NCBI GenBank assembly: GCA_964399535.1
Contig: CAYNRE010000041.1
Coordinates: forward strand, 1 to 64,000
DNA: 64,000 bases
Origin: CAYNRE01 sp964399535
Lineage (GTDB): Bacteria; Planctomycetota; Planctomycetia; Pirellulales; CAYNRE01
Direction: 5' to 3'
The position numbers and the translations under genes were made by a program. Shown here piece after piece: positions 8,197 through 17,521 of this stretch; within the stretch, counting starts at the first letter, position 1; each line of letters opens with the position of its first letter. The notes below the pieces were generated by a model, which saw nothing but the letters and a program-made list of their open reading frames with translations, did not search any database and had not been told where the DNA came from.

Positions 8197-8684
8197 GATT
8201 GCAGCAGTACGATGGCCTGGGCCATGAGTGCCTCTTGACGACCGACGGGCCCAACTCCTTCGCCGGTCTTGGCTTTGAACCCCACCCGCTCCACTTCGAT
8301 ACCCAGTAGCTGGGCCAAGCGGCCGCGGATGGCCTCCTTGTACGGGCCCAGGTGCGGTCGCTGGGCGAAAACAATCAGATCCACGTTGCCCACTCGCCAG
8401 CCCGAGCGGCGCACACCCTCGAGCGCCGCCGCAAGCATCTCGGCCGAATCGCGACCGCGGTTTTCCGGGGCCGTGTCGGGAAACAGCTCGCCGATGTCTC
8501 CCAGGGCCGCGGCCCCCAACAAGGCGTCGGTCAGGGCGTGCAGCACCAGGTCGGCGTCGCTGTGGCCCACCAGGTGGGCCTCGAACGGAATCTCGATTCC
8601 CCCTAGCCGCAAGGGACCGCCAGGCGCCAGCCGGTGGGTGTCGTGCCCAATGCCAACGCGTGTTTCTTCTGACACCGCAGCCAT
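8190..8684 (-). CDS. ispF: 2-C-methyl-D-erythritol 2,4-cyclodiphosphate synthase
   Basis: 164 residues from ATG 8684, matching the ~160 usual for IspF; the frame is open further upstream but that extension is low-complexity. IspF makes the cyclic diphosphate in the non-mevalonate isoprenoid pathway. The zinc-site residues are in GIGHDTHRL and VGHSDADLVLHALTDALLG. GDIGELFPDT and the C-terminal KTGEGVGPVGRQEAL are conserved. ispF and cysS overlap by seven bases, so they are very likely one transcript. Confidence 0.96.
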   Translation of the reverse strand: MAAVSEETRVGIGHDTHRLAPGGPLRLGGIEIPFEAHLVGHSDADLVLHALTDALLGAAALGDIGELFPDTAPENRGRDSAEMLAAALEGVRRSGWRVGNVDLIVFAQRPHLGPYKEAIRGRLAQLLGIEVERVGFKAKTGEGVGPVGRQEALMAQAIVLLQSC

Positions 8685-8853
8685 CCCGAGGGAAACGGTT
8701 GGCCCAACTCGTGGGTGCCGCGCTAAGTTCCCGTGCGACAAGAACCTAGAGCAACCCCGGGGCGGTGGGCCAGGCAACCTGCGGGGATTATACGGAGCCG
8801 AGCAAAACCCCACAACGCGAGTCGTCCCGGAGCCGGCTTTTGCGCGGGGCCGC

Positions 8854-8882
8854 TTCGCCCGGGGGGCACCGGACTCTATAAT
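8854..8882 (+). promoter_or_regulatory. possible promoter for the ABC exporter operon (leaderless start)
   Basis: A perfect TATAAT lies at 8877-8882, 17 bases after TTCGCC (8854-8859, a weak match to TTGACA). The ATG of the ATPase is at 8892, so transcription would begin at or a few bases before the start codon. No Shine-Dalgarno precedes that ATG, consistent with a leaderless message. The match could be chance. Confidence 0.4.
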
Positions 8883-8891
8883 CCCCACGCC

Positions 8892-9926
8892 ATGCCCACC
8901 ATCGAAATCCGCGGACTATCGAAGAGCTATCGCGTTTATCAGAAACAAGAGGGCCTTTGGGCCAGCGTGCGAGGGCTGTGGCACCGCGAGTATCGCCAGA
9001 TCGAGGCGGTCCGCTCGATCGACCTCGAAGTGGAACAAGGCGAGTTCGTCGCCTTTCTTGGCCCCAACGGGGCCGGCAAAACCACCACGCTCAAACTGCT
9101 CTCAGGCGTGATCAACCCCTCGGGCGGCTCGGCCCGGGTGTTGGGCCACGTGCCCTGGCTGCGCGAGAACGCGTATCGCCGGCGGTTTGCCCTGGTCATG
9201 GGCCAGAAGAACCAACTCTGGTGGGATTTGCCCGCGCAGGAATCGTTCCGCCTGCATCAACAAATCTACCGGTTGGCCCCCGCCCAGTTCGATCGCACCC
9301 TGAACGAACTGGTCGACCTGTTGGCGGTGAGCAAGCTCTTGAGCCAGCCGGTGCGCGAGCTCTCGCTGGGTGAACGGATGAAGATGGAGCTGATTGCCGC
9401 CCTGCTCCACTCGCCCGAGGTGCTGTTCCTGGACGAACCCACGATTGGGCTCGACGTGGTCGCCCAGCACAACATTCAGCAGTTCTTGCGCCACTATCAG
9501 CAGTTGCGCCACATCACGATCTTGCTCACGAGCCACTACATGAAAGACGTGGCCGCGCTCTGCCGCCGCGTGGTGATTATTGCCCAGGGGCGGATCATGT
9601 ACGACGGCTCGCTGGCCGGCATTGTCGACCGCTTCAGCAGTCACAAGGTGCTCTCGGTGCAAACGGCCGCCGAGGTCCCCCCGGCCGACCTGGCCCGCTT
9701 TGGCGAACTGGTCCACGCCGAGCCCCCCAAATACCGCCTGCGGGTAGCGCGGCAGGAGGTGGCCCGGGTGCTTTCCCAGCTCTTGGCTGCCCATGCCGTG
9801 GAAGACGTAACCGTGGAAGATCAGCCGCTGGAAGAGGTGATTGCCGAGGTGTTTTCGCTGGCCAGCCAACACAGCGGGTCGAGCCAGGGGCGGCAGAGCA
9901 TGGCCCAAGCGATCGAAGCACGTTGA
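8892..9926 (+). CDS. ABC-2 type exporter, ATP-binding subunit
   Basis: 344 residues. Walker A LGPNGAGKTT lies at ~56-65, the signature as LSLGE (157-161), Walker B LFLDEP (178-183) and the H-loop His in LLTSHYMK. An insertion ahead of Walker A (YQKQEGLWASVRGLWHREY) is typical of ATPases paired with DUF990-type ABC-2 permeases. The C-terminal ~90 residues after the nucleotide-binding domain are an accessory domain. It is followed by two permease genes on the same strand, so the complex is probably one homodimeric ATPase with a heterodimeric channel. The substrate is unknown. Confidence 0.93.
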   Translation: MPTIEIRGLSKSYRVYQKQEGLWASVRGLWHREYRQIEAVRSIDLEVEQGEFVAFLGPNGAGKTTTLKLLSGVINPSGGSARVLGHVPWLRENAYRRRFALVMGQKNQLWWDLPAQESFRLHQQIYRLAPAQFDRTLNELVDLLAVSKLLSQPVRELSLGERMKMELIAALLHSPEVLFLDEPTIGLDVVAQHNIQQFLRHYQQLRHITILLTSHYMKDVAALCRRVVIIAQGRIMYDGSLAGIVDRFSSHKVLSVQTAAEVPPADLARFGELVHAEPPKYRLRVARQEVARVLSQLLAAHAVEDVTVEDQPLEEVIAEVFSLASQHSGSSQGRQSMAQAIEAR

Positions 9927-10002
9927 CGGGGCCGAGCGGCGTGCCCTGGGCGATGGCCTGGAGGTTTCGCTTCACGACCACTGCTTGCAGGGAGTCCATC
10001 GC

Positions 10003-10875
10003 GTGTCGAGTTCCATGGCCAATCCGCCGGCTAACCAACCTCTGGGGGCGCCGGCCGGCAGCACGCCGTTTTCGACCGCGCTGACGATCTTCCGCATCTG
10101 CCTGGAAGAGCGGCTGGTTTATCGCGGCGATTTCGCGCTCGGCACCCTGATGCGCTTCCTGCCGATCGTGACCCAAATCTTTCTCTGGGGCGCCATCTTC
10201 GCCGCCAATTCCGACCGAGCAATCGCCGGTTACGGCTACCACGATTTCGTGGCCTATTACCTGCTCACCATGCTGAGCCGGGCTTTCTCCAGCATGCCGG
10301 GGCTAAGCTCGTCCATCGCGCTCGATATTCGCAACGGCACGATCAAGAAATACCTGATCCAGCCGATCGACATGCTCGGCTTTCTGCTCCTGAGCCGGAT
10401 GGCCCATAAGCTGGTCTACTACACCGTGGCGGCGGGGCCTTTCGCGTTGGTGTTCTTTCTCTGCCGGGGCTACTTCACCCAAGGCTGGCCCGACCCGCTG
10501 GGGTTGGCCGCCTTCGTGCTGTCGCTAGGGCTGGCTTTTCTGCTGGGCTTCTTTCTGGAAGCCACCATCGGGCTGCTCGGTTTTTGGTTCTTGGAAGTCA
10601 GCTCGCTGCTGTTCGTGTACATGTTGTTCAGCTTCTTCTTTTCGGGCCACATGTTCCCCATCGACATGTTGCCCGGCGGGTGGCGGACCGCCGTGGAACT
10701 GATGCCGCTGCAGTACTTGGCCTACTTTCCGGCGGCCATCTTCCTGGGCAAGCTCGATCACCCGGAGCTGGTGCGGGGGCTGTTGATTCAGGCCGCCTGG
10801 GTCGTGGCCTTTGCCGTGGCTTCGCGGGCAGCCTGGTTCTACGGAGTGCGCCGCTACAGCGCCTTTGGTGGATAA
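10003..10875 (+). CDS. ABC-2 family permease, first subunit (DUF990-like)
   Basis: 290 residues from GTG 10003, which has GGAG eight bases upstream; ATG 10015, four codons later, is the alternative. Six hydrophobic segments are visible, beginning near FLPIVTQIFLWGAIF and ending near AAWVVAFAVASRAAWF. The motif IRNGTIKKYLIQPIDMLGF resembles the cytoplasmic coupling region of ABC-2 permeases (R-x-G-x-I-x-x-x-L-x-x-P). It lies 76 bases after the ATPase gene and 76 before the second permease. Confidence 0.9.
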   Translation: MSSSMANPPANQPLGAPAGSTPFSTALTIFRICLEERLVYRGDFALGTLMRFLPIVTQIFLWGAIFAANSDRAIAGYGYHDFVAYYLLTMLSRAFSSMPGLSSSIALDIRNGTIKKYLIQPIDMLGFLLLSRMAHKLVYYTVAAGPFALVFFLCRGYFTQGWPDPLGLAAFVLSLGLAFLLGFFLEATIGLLGFWFLEVSSLLFVYMLFSFFFSGHMFPIDMLPGGWRTAVELMPLQYLAYFPAAIFLGKLDHPELVRGLLIQAAWVVAFAVASRAAWFYGVRRYSAFGG

Positions 10876-10951
10876 GACCCTGGCGGGAGACCCTGGCGAT
10901 GCCAGCCGGCCTGTCGGCCCGGGGCAAGGGAAAGCAAAGGACCATGGCCCA

Positions 10952-11788
10952 ATGAGCGAACTGACCCGTTACTGGCGCGTGCTGGCCACGTTCCTGCGCA
11001 ATAGCCTGGTGCGCGACATGACCTTTCGGGCCAACTTCATCATCGAGACCATTACCGGGCTGGCCTGGGTGCTGATGAACCTGGGGTTTTACCTGCTCAT
11101 TTTTCGTTACACGCCGATGATCGGCCACGACACCGGCTGGGGGAAGTATCAGTTTCTGGTGTTCTTGGCCACCTCGCTGGTGATTAACAGCCTGGTACAG
11201 GCTTTGTTCATGCCCAACATCGAGCAGTTCAGCGAGCTGATTCGGACCGGCCAGCTCGATTTTGCGCTGGTCAAGCCGATCGACACTCAGTTTCTAATCT
11301 CGCTGGGGCGGATCGACTTCTCGCTCTCGGCCAATTTGCTGTTCGCCGCGGCCTTGCTTGGCTACTCGCTAACGCAGTTGGGCTACTGGCCAGGGCCGGT
11401 CGAAGTGCTCCTCTACCCGGTTTACCTGGCCTGTGGCGTACTGATTCTCTATAGCCTGATGGTGGCCCTGGCGTCGCTTTCGGTCTGGTTAGGGCGCAAT
11501 CAAAGCCTGTACGACTTTTGGTTTTACGTGACGAATTTCTCGCGCTATCCCAAAGAGATTTACGAGGGCACGGTCGGCACCCCGCTCCGCTGGACCTTTA
11601 CCTACCTGGTGCCGGTGCTGGTGGTGATCAACGTGCCGGCTCGGCTGTTGGCTCGGCCCTTGCGCCCCGAACGGCCGGCCGAATGGGGGCTGGCCGGGTT
11701 TACGCTGCTGGCCACCGCGGTCTCGCTCTGGCTTTCGCGGCGGCTGTTTCAACAGGCCCTGGTCAGTTACCGTAGTGCCAGCAGCTAG
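10952..11788 (+). CDS. ABC-2 family permease, second subunit (DUF990-like)
   Basis: 278 residues from ATG 10952. It has six membrane segments in the same arrangement as the preceding subunit, and its own coupling motif IRTGQLDFALVKPIDTQFL, so the two are paralogous halves of one channel. An upstream ATG at 10943 would encode only three residues (MAQ) before a TGA that overlaps this start, so it is not used as the start. Last gene of the exporter operon; no terminator follows directly. Confidence 0.9.
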   Translation: MSELTRYWRVLATFLRNSLVRDMTFRANFIIETITGLAWVLMNLGFYLLIFRYTPMIGHDTGWGKYQFLVFLATSLVINSLVQALFMPNIEQFSELIRTGQLDFALVKPIDTQFLISLGRIDFSLSANLLFAAALLGYSLTQLGYWPGPVEVLLYPVYLACGVLILYSLMVALASLSVWLGRNQSLYDFWFYVTNFSRYPKEIYEGTVGTPLRWTFTYLVPVLVVINVPARLLARPLRPERPAEWGLAGFTLLATAVSLWLSRRLFQQALVSYRSASS

Positions 11789-12194
11789 CGCGGGTCGGCC
11801 GGCGGACGCGCCTCGGCCGGGCGCGATTTGGCCGGGCGCCGGCCGTAGGAACGAGCCCGGCAGACCGCCGCGTTTGGCGCACCTACAGGATCGGTTCGCG
11901 CAGCACGGCGCCGCCAACAAGCGCCGCGGCACTCGTTTCCGGGGCACGTAGAGCCATCTGCTTCGCCGAGTCGCCTTTTTTTCAGGGTCTGTCCGAATTC
12001 GCGTTCCGCCGGCAGTTAAGTACACTGGCAGCGCGGTCTCGAACGGACGTAACTGCCTGCGGATGGTACAGCTTGCTCCGAGCTTTAGGCCGGTGGCGAA
12101 CTGGAAGACGGTCAGTCGATTGCCGCGGGCCCCGCCCTGGGGTGGCTACTCGAGCGTTCACGAAAACCTGCTAATGCTTCGATCACAATCCGTG
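11789..12194. other. non-coding interval after the ABC exporter
   Basis: About 400 bases with two GGCCGGGCGC-type GC-rich runs near 11816-11838 and no convincing gene on either strand. Short open frames lack ribosome-binding sites and recognisable sequence. Confidence 0.5.
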
Positions 12195-12240
12195 CCCCGC
12201 CTTCTTGCTCGCCGCGAGCAGGGAGAGCCGGGGTTTTTTT
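12195..12240 (+). terminator. strong intrinsic terminator
   Basis: A long stem with outer arms CCCCG (12195-12199) and CGGGG and inner arms TGCTCG and CGAGCA around CCG, followed by seven T residues (12234-12240). It lies 62 bases before a PEP-CTERM start codon, so it either ends read-through from the exporter operon or acts as a leader attenuator. Confidence 0.75.
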
Positions 12241-12301
12241 GTGGCCAGAGCGTCATGTTTTCAACCGAAACACCGTTCAACGAATCAGAGGTCGTAGTTC
12301 G

Positions 12302-13516
12302 ATGAAACACTTGGCGTCCCGCTCCCACTTGATCGCAAACGCGCTGGCAATGGTTCTTGGCTGCGTGTTTGCAACCGCGTCGCATGCTGACTCGCTGATC
12401 GTTGTTGGCAACCACTTTCTACTACCCAATACCGCTGGCCAAGCGATTACGATTGACGTCACAGGTGGCGACGATATTCAGGGCGTCGGCGTAAACGCCC
12501 AGATTGCCGACGGAGGCCCATTCGCCGGTGGCTTCATTATCGGACCGGGATTTGTGGCCGATATCGTGAACGACACGATCATGGCCGCGAACAACACGGG
12601 ACAGTCTGACAACGACGCAGGGCTTTTCGGCTCTCAACTTGAGTGGGTGCAGACCACCACAGCCGTCGGGACGGTCAGAGCCAACGGACACCTCGTTCAC
12701 CTTTTGTTCGACACCACTGGATTTACAGAGACAAGTGCAGGCGACTTGGGCCCTGGCAAGTGGTCGCTGAGCTTGCTCAACACACTCAATGGTGCGACAT
12801 ATTTCGACGGTTTCGGTGGTGTTCAACTCACGATCATTGACGGCTCGATCACGATCAGAGAGAACATGGCCGCGCCATTCGAGGTCCCGCCTCCGGGCCT
12901 GAATCCTGGCGATCAATATCGCCTCGTGTTTACGACAAGCATCGAACAGACCGCCCTGTCGCCGTTCGTCGCTGACTACAACGCATTTGTCACCGACGTT
13001 GCCGAGTCGGTCGCCGAATTAGCAGCGCTCAATACGACTTGGCGAGCGGTTATCAGCGGTACCGACGCCGCCGGGAATCCGGTCAATGCAGTAGAGAACA
13101 CCGGCGTTCCCTTCGACAATCAAGTGCCGATTTTCCGCTTGGACGGCGAGATGGTGTCACAGCAAGTAACGTTGCCTGATCAAACGACGATCGAGCAGTT
13201 TTGGCCGAACGAGGACGGCGACGTATCGCACAAGGTGCCGCTCGATCTCGATGAGCGCCGCAATCCTCTTCCAGCGGGGGCGTTCGCGTGGACGCGAGCG
13301 GGAACCGGAGGGCTTGTTCAACTGCCGAATGTCGGCAGCCCGCTGGCGACCGACCGCGAATTCATTGTCAACGGAAGCCACGACCCGAGTCTGTTGCACC
13401 ATTTTTACGTCGTGTCCGGCATCCTTACGGTGCCGGTGCCGGAACCAGCGAGCTTTGCGCTCTTGGCCATGGGCTCGTTCGCTCTCCTCGCATTCGCCCG
13501 CTTGACGAGGAAATAG
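12302..13516 (+). CDS. PEP-CTERM sorting domain protein, two-domain
   Basis: 404 residues from ATG 12302, which begins a signal peptide (LIANALAMVLGCVFATASHA). Residues ~30-185 form a beta-rich region (AITIDVTGGDDIQGVGVNAQ) like cohesin-type or adhesin domains of secreted planctomycete proteins. From ~200 a second domain begins with NPGDQYRLVFTTS, continuing ADYNAFVTDVA and VPIFRLDGEMV, a pattern I recognise from many PEP-CTERM proteins of planctomycetes and cyanobacteria. The tail is VPVPEPASFALLAMGSFALL then RLTRK, an exosortase sorting signal. Probably exported and matrix- or surface-associated. Base composition is slightly more AT-rich than its neighbours. Confidence 0.88.
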   Translation: MKHLASRSHLIANALAMVLGCVFATASHADSLIVVGNHFLLPNTAGQAITIDVTGGDDIQGVGVNAQIADGGPFAGGFIIGPGFVADIVNDTIMAANNTGQSDNDAGLFGSQLEWVQTTTAVGTVRANGHLVHLLFDTTGFTETSAGDLGPGKWSLSLLNTLNGATYFDGFGGVQLTIIDGSITIRENMAAPFEVPPPGLNPGDQYRLVFTTSIEQTALSPFVADYNAFVTDVAESVAELAALNTTWRAVISGTDAAGNPVNAVENTGVPFDNQVPIFRLDGEMVSQQVTLPDQTTIEQFWPNEDGDVSHKVPLDLDERRNPLPAGAFAWTRAGTGGLVQLPNVGSPLATDREFIVNGSHDPSLLHHFYVVSGILTVPVPEPASFALLAMGSFALLAFARLTRK

Positions 13517-14035
13517 TAACCGCGTGGCAAGGACGTGGTCAGTGCATTGCCGTTCGCTCCCCGGAAAAGAGTGAAGGCTCCAGTTGGGTGGCGAAGGGGA
13601 CCTGGAGCGCTGCGGTGAGGTAGTTGAAGCTCTTCCTGGATTGTGGTACTTCGTGAAACTTCGTCGGTGCAGCGGCTGGCGTTGACGCCTGGTTCGTGGC
13701 ATCTGGTGGCACAAGCTCGGCCAGCTCAGGCTCGCAGGAAGCAGCGGCGGCCTGCCCGCGCTTCTGGTCGCGTGCGTCGCCAAGAGCCTGCTCAGCCTCG
13801 GCTGGGCGACCGCTTTGTTTCCCTTGGGAGCGGCTTTCCCTAAGTCCCTCTGTCGAGCCTGAGCTCACCGCCAACAGGCAGTCCAGGGCTTACCCACGAA
13901 TCATCTTTCCAGCACCAGGCAGTCTTCGCCACACCGAGCCCCAAGGAACTTTCGTAGCCGCAACGACCCACGGAAATCCCCGAAGAACCTTTTTGGGCAG
14001 CCTGGGACGAAAGACTCGTTTGGAGAGGACTCGCC
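13517..14035. other. non-coding interval with dispersed repeat
   Basis: No supported gene. It holds one copy of a ~70-bp dispersed repeat (13671-13738) also found at 31467-31536; the rest is unremarkable GC-rich sequence ahead of the sulfatase gene. Confidence 0.5.
13671..13738. repeat. dispersed repeat, copy A
   Basis: Shares AGCGGCTGGCGT, CGTGGCA, GGTGGC and AAGCTCGGC-N-AGCTCAGGC with 31467-31536 in the same order and orientation, roughly 80% identical over 70 bases. Intergenic in both places. Confidence 0.75.
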
Positions 14036-15559
14036 ATGCCGCGCCGCACGGGACCGCGACCGATCGTTTTCGCGAGGACCGCCGAAGCGGTTTGGATCGC
14101 CGCCGCCCTGTTCGTAAGCGGCGCTCCGCTACGGGCGGCCGAGCCAACTTCGCTGGCCGGGCGGCGGCCCAACGTGGTGCTGATTCTGACCGACGACCAG
14201 GGCTACGGCGACCTGGCGTGCCACGGCAACCCGATTGCGGAAACCCCCCATCTCGACCGATTGCACGCCGAGAGCGTGCGGTTCCTCGATTTTCAGGTCA
14301 GCCCCACCTGTGCGCCGACCCGGGCGGCGCTGCTCACCGGCCGGCACGAATTTCGCTCGGGCGTGACCCACACCATCCAGGAACGCGAGCGGCTCGGGCT
14401 GCATGCCGTCGCATTTCCCGCGCTATTGCGGCAGGCCGGTTATCGCACCGCGCTATTTGGCAAATGGCACCTGGGCGACGAGCCGCCGTACCGACCCGAC
14501 CGACGCGGGTTCGACCATTATTTGATTCATGGCGCGGGAGGCATCGGCCAGTCGTACCCGGGCTCTTGCGGCGATGCACCGGAGAACCGGTATTTCGACC
14601 CGGTGTTGCTCCAGCAAGGCCACTTCCAGCGGGGGCGGGGCTACTGCACCGACCTGTTTTTCGCAGCGGCTGCGCAGTGGATCGACTCGGTGCGAGATCA
14701 GGGGCCGTTCTATTGCCAGATTGCGACCAATACGCCCCACACCCCGCTCGATTGCCCGGCCGACTACCAGGCGCGGTACACCGATCGCGTCGATCAAGCG
14801 GAATTGGCCAAGTTCTACGGAATGATCACCAACATAGATGACAACGTGGGGCGGCTGCTCGATCGGCTGCGCGATTGGCAACTGGAGCGCGACACCCTGG
14901 TCATCTTTATGAACGACAACGGCGGCACGGCTGGAACGCGCCTGTTCAATGCCGGGATGCGCGGCGCCAAGGGCAGCCCCTGGCAAGGGGGAACGCGTGC
15001 CATTGCCTTCTTTCGCTGGCCGGGCAGCCTGGAGCCTGGTGACCGCCGGCAACTCGCCGCGCACGTGGATTTGTTTCCCACCTTACTCGAACTGGCCGGC
15101 GCGCCGCTGCCAGGCGACGTGGCGCTCGACGGCCGCAGCCTGACCGAGCCGCTGATCGATGCCGACGCCCCCTGGCCCTCGCGGACCCTCGTTACACACG
15201 TGGGGCGCTGGCCGGCCGACCAGGCGGCCCAGTGGAAGTATCGGCAGGCGAGCATTCGCCACGACCACGAACACCTGGTGTTTTTGGCCGGCGAGCCCCC
15301 TCAGCTCTTCGACTTGCGGGAAGATCCGGGCGAACAACGCGACCTGGCGCCCGAGCGGCCGGAGCGGGTGGCGGAGCTGACGCGGGAGTTCGATGCCTGG
15401 TGGGAAAGCGTTCAGCCGGGGTTGGTCAACGAAGACGCCTATCGCACGGCCCCGGCCGTGAACCCATTTCGCGAGCTCTACGAGGCCCAGCAGGCGGCAG
15501 GCCCGATCGGGCCCCTGGAGCTGGGCGAGTTCGCCCCGGCGATCCCAAGGGAACAGTGA
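14036..15559 (+). CDS. sulfatase (formylglycine-dependent)
   Basis: 507 residues with an N-terminal hydrophobic signal (VWIAAALFVSGAPLRAA). The sulfatase fold is clear: metal-binding Asp pair in VVLILTDDQGYGD (~53-54), the C-x-P-x-R modification motif CAPTRAALLTGRH (Cys92, Arg96), FGKWHLG (~142-148), TPHTPLD and the metal-site MNDNGGT. Cys92 must be converted to formylglycine by a sulfatase-modifying enzyme not seen here. As exported hydrolases of sulfated sugars these are very numerous in marine planctomycetes; the substrate cannot be told from sequence. It stands alone with no neighbouring carbohydrate genes. Confidence 0.95.
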   Translation: MPRRTGPRPIVFARTAEAVWIAAALFVSGAPLRAAEPTSLAGRRPNVVLILTDDQGYGDLACHGNPIAETPHLDRLHAESVRFLDFQVSPTCAPTRAALLTGRHEFRSGVTHTIQERERLGLHAVAFPALLRQAGYRTALFGKWHLGDEPPYRPDRRGFDHYLIHGAGGIGQSYPGSCGDAPENRYFDPVLLQQGHFQRGRGYCTDLFFAAAAQWIDSVRDQGPFYCQIATNTPHTPLDCPADYQARYTDRVDQAELAKFYGMITNIDDNVGRLLDRLRDWQLERDTLVIFMNDNGGTAGTRLFNAGMRGAKGSPWQGGTRAIAFFRWPGSLEPGDRRQLAAHVDLFPTLLELAGAPLPGDVALDGRSLTEPLIDADAPWPSRTLVTHVGRWPADQAAQWKYRQASIRHDHEHLVFLAGEPPQLFDLREDPGEQRDLAPERPERVAELTREFDAWWESVQPGLVNEDAYRTAPAVNPFRELYEAQQAAGPIGPLELGEFAPAIPREQ

Positions 15560-15836
15560 GCCGGCTTCGCGGTGCCGGGAGCCGAGTTTCAATCTCCGGA
15601 CTGCGGACTGCCCAGGCCGCTGAATCGATTCACTAAGCGGCCGGGTGGCTCGCGGGAATCCGCCTGGGACGTTCTTTTGTCATGTTTTGCCTTACTTTGA
15701 TAACCAGAAGTATCAGGCACCCCCCAGAATGATCGGTGCGTTTTTCTTGGCGCTCCCCGCGCCCGCGAGGTACAGTTGACGGCGCAAGGGCGCTCTGGGG
15801 AGCCGTCCCTGGCCGGCGGGGCGATGCGGAACGCGC

Positions 15837-17384
15837 GTGGGGCGCCGAGGCATCGCTGGCCCGGCGAAGCGCCGCGGGAGCCAGGCCGACGTGGAACGTG
15901 CGACAGGTTCGGTTTTCCGACGCTGCGCGCTGGCCAGCGGCCTTTTGACCGCTGAGGACCTAAGCGCCGCCGAAGCCGCTCTGGCCGAGGTTCCGGCGGG
16001 CGCCCTCGAAGCGGCGCGCGCTGTCTCCACCGATCAGCTCGCCCGCTACCTGATCGACACCGGACGGCTTAACGCCTGGCAAGTCGAGCAGCTCCGCCAC
16101 GGGCGATCGAAATTCTCGCTGGGCCCGTACCTGGTGGTCGACTCGATCGGCCAAGGGGGCATGGGCCAGGTGTTCAAGGCCGAGCACACCATCATGGGCC
16201 GGCTGGTGGCCATCAAGGTGTTGCCCCGACAGCGTTCGACGCCCGACGCCATCGCCAGCTTTCACCGCGAGATTCGCGCCCAGGCCCAGCTGGATCACCA
16301 CAACCTAGTGCGAGCCCTCGATGCCGGTCACGACGGCAACGTGTATTACCTGGTCACCGAGTACGTGCCCGGCACCGACCTTCGTCGCCTGGTGCGCACC
16401 CGGGGCCGGCTGCCCACCGCCGCGGCGGCCTCGATCGTAAGCCAGGCCGCCTTGGGCTTGGAGCACGCTCACTCGCGCGGCATGATCCACCGCGACATCA
16501 AACCTGGCAACCTGCTGGTCACCCCCGACGGCCTCGTCAAGGTCTCGGACCTGGGGCTGGTCAGCTACTACGATCCGCGCTCGGCCGCCGAGGCCGCGGC
16601 CCCCGACCACCACGCCGGCAAGATCGTGGGCACGGCCGACTATCTCTCGCCCGAACAAATCACCAGCCCGCAACAGGTAACTCCGGCCAGCGACATCTAT
16701 TCCCTCGGCTGCACGCTCTACTACGCCGTGACTGGCAAGGTGCCGTTTCCGGGCGGAACCACGCGGGAAAAGGCCCGCGCCCACTGCACCATGCAGCCGA
16801 TCGATCCGCGCCGGCTGAACCCCGAGCTGACGGCCGAATTTGTCGACCTGTTGGCGACGCTGATGGCCAAGGATCCACGCGAGCGACCGTCGGGCGCGGC
16901 GGAAGTGGTGCGCCGCCTGGCCCCGTTTACGGCCGAGGGGCTGTCGCTGACCGCGGCGATCGTCGCGGGCGAGGCCCCCCAACAGGCCGCGGTTCCACCG
17001 CCGGCGGCCCCTTGGCCCGCTTGGGGGCCCAGCGGGCCAAGCGGGCCACCGTTCGCCCTACGGCCCAGCACCGATCCCGACCGCACGGACAGTCCGAGCC
17101 AGGTTTCGCAAGTTACTCCGGCCATGCTGGCGGGGGACGAGGAAACGGTTCCCAACGAGTTGGGGGCGGTTGAACCTTTGCGTTCGGCCGGGGCCGGGCC
17201 GGCGGGCTGGCTCAGCGATCTGCCCCCGGCGCTGCGGGCGGCGGTGCTGGCTGCCCTGGCGCTGGCGCTGGTGCTGCTGGGCTGGATCGTGGGACGCGTG
17301 ATCGAATCGGGCACGGTAACCCCTCCCGCCTCCGAGTCGCCCAGCCAGACCGGCGGCGGCGCTCCGCCGGAAGAGCCGCGTTAG
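15837..17384 (+). CDS. Hanks-type Ser/Thr protein kinase, membrane-anchored
   Basis: 515 residues from a GTG; GTG codons at 15891 and 15900 are alternative starts. Residues ~20-95 are the N-terminal domain commonly found before planctomycete kinases (LLTAEDL...ARYLIDTGRLNAWQVEQL). The kinase domain follows: glycine loop GQGGMG (105-110), Lys127 in VAIKVL, catalytic HRDIKPGN (218-225), DLG replacing DFG (238-240), and GTADYLSPEQ activation segment. A Pro/Ser/Thr-rich linker leads to one membrane helix near 460-485 (AAVLAALALALVLLGWIVG) and a short C-terminal tail. No large sensor domain is attached. Confidence 0.93.
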   Translation: MGRRGIAGPAKRRGSQADVERATGSVFRRCALASGLLTAEDLSAAEAALAEVPAGALEAARAVSTDQLARYLIDTGRLNAWQVEQLRHGRSKFSLGPYLVVDSIGQGGMGQVFKAEHTIMGRLVAIKVLPRQRSTPDAIASFHREIRAQAQLDHHNLVRALDAGHDGNVYYLVTEYVPGTDLRRLVRTRGRLPTAAAASIVSQAALGLEHAHSRGMIHRDIKPGNLLVTPDGLVKVSDLGLVSYYDPRSAAEAAAPDHHAGKIVGTADYLSPEQITSPQQVTPASDIYSLGCTLYYAVTGKVPFPGGTTREKARAHCTMQPIDPRRLNPELTAEFVDLLATLMAKDPRERPSGAAEVVRRLAPFTAEGLSLTAAIVAGEAPQQAAVPPPAAPWPAWGPSGPSGPPFALRPSTDPDRTDSPSQVSQVTPAMLAGDEETVPNELGAVEPLRSAGAGPAGWLSDLPPALRAAVLAALALALVLLGWIVGRVIESGTVTPPASESPSQTGGGAPPEEPR

Positions 17385-17521
17385 CAACCGCCGCGAGCGC
17401 CTCGGCCAGATCGCGCCCCTGTGGTAACCTGAAGGGGCGCCGAGCACGGCGGCCGCTCTCGGGCGATGGCCGCTCAGCTCCGGCCCGTTTGGCACACCAA
17501 TTCCCCGGAGCGCAACCACTC

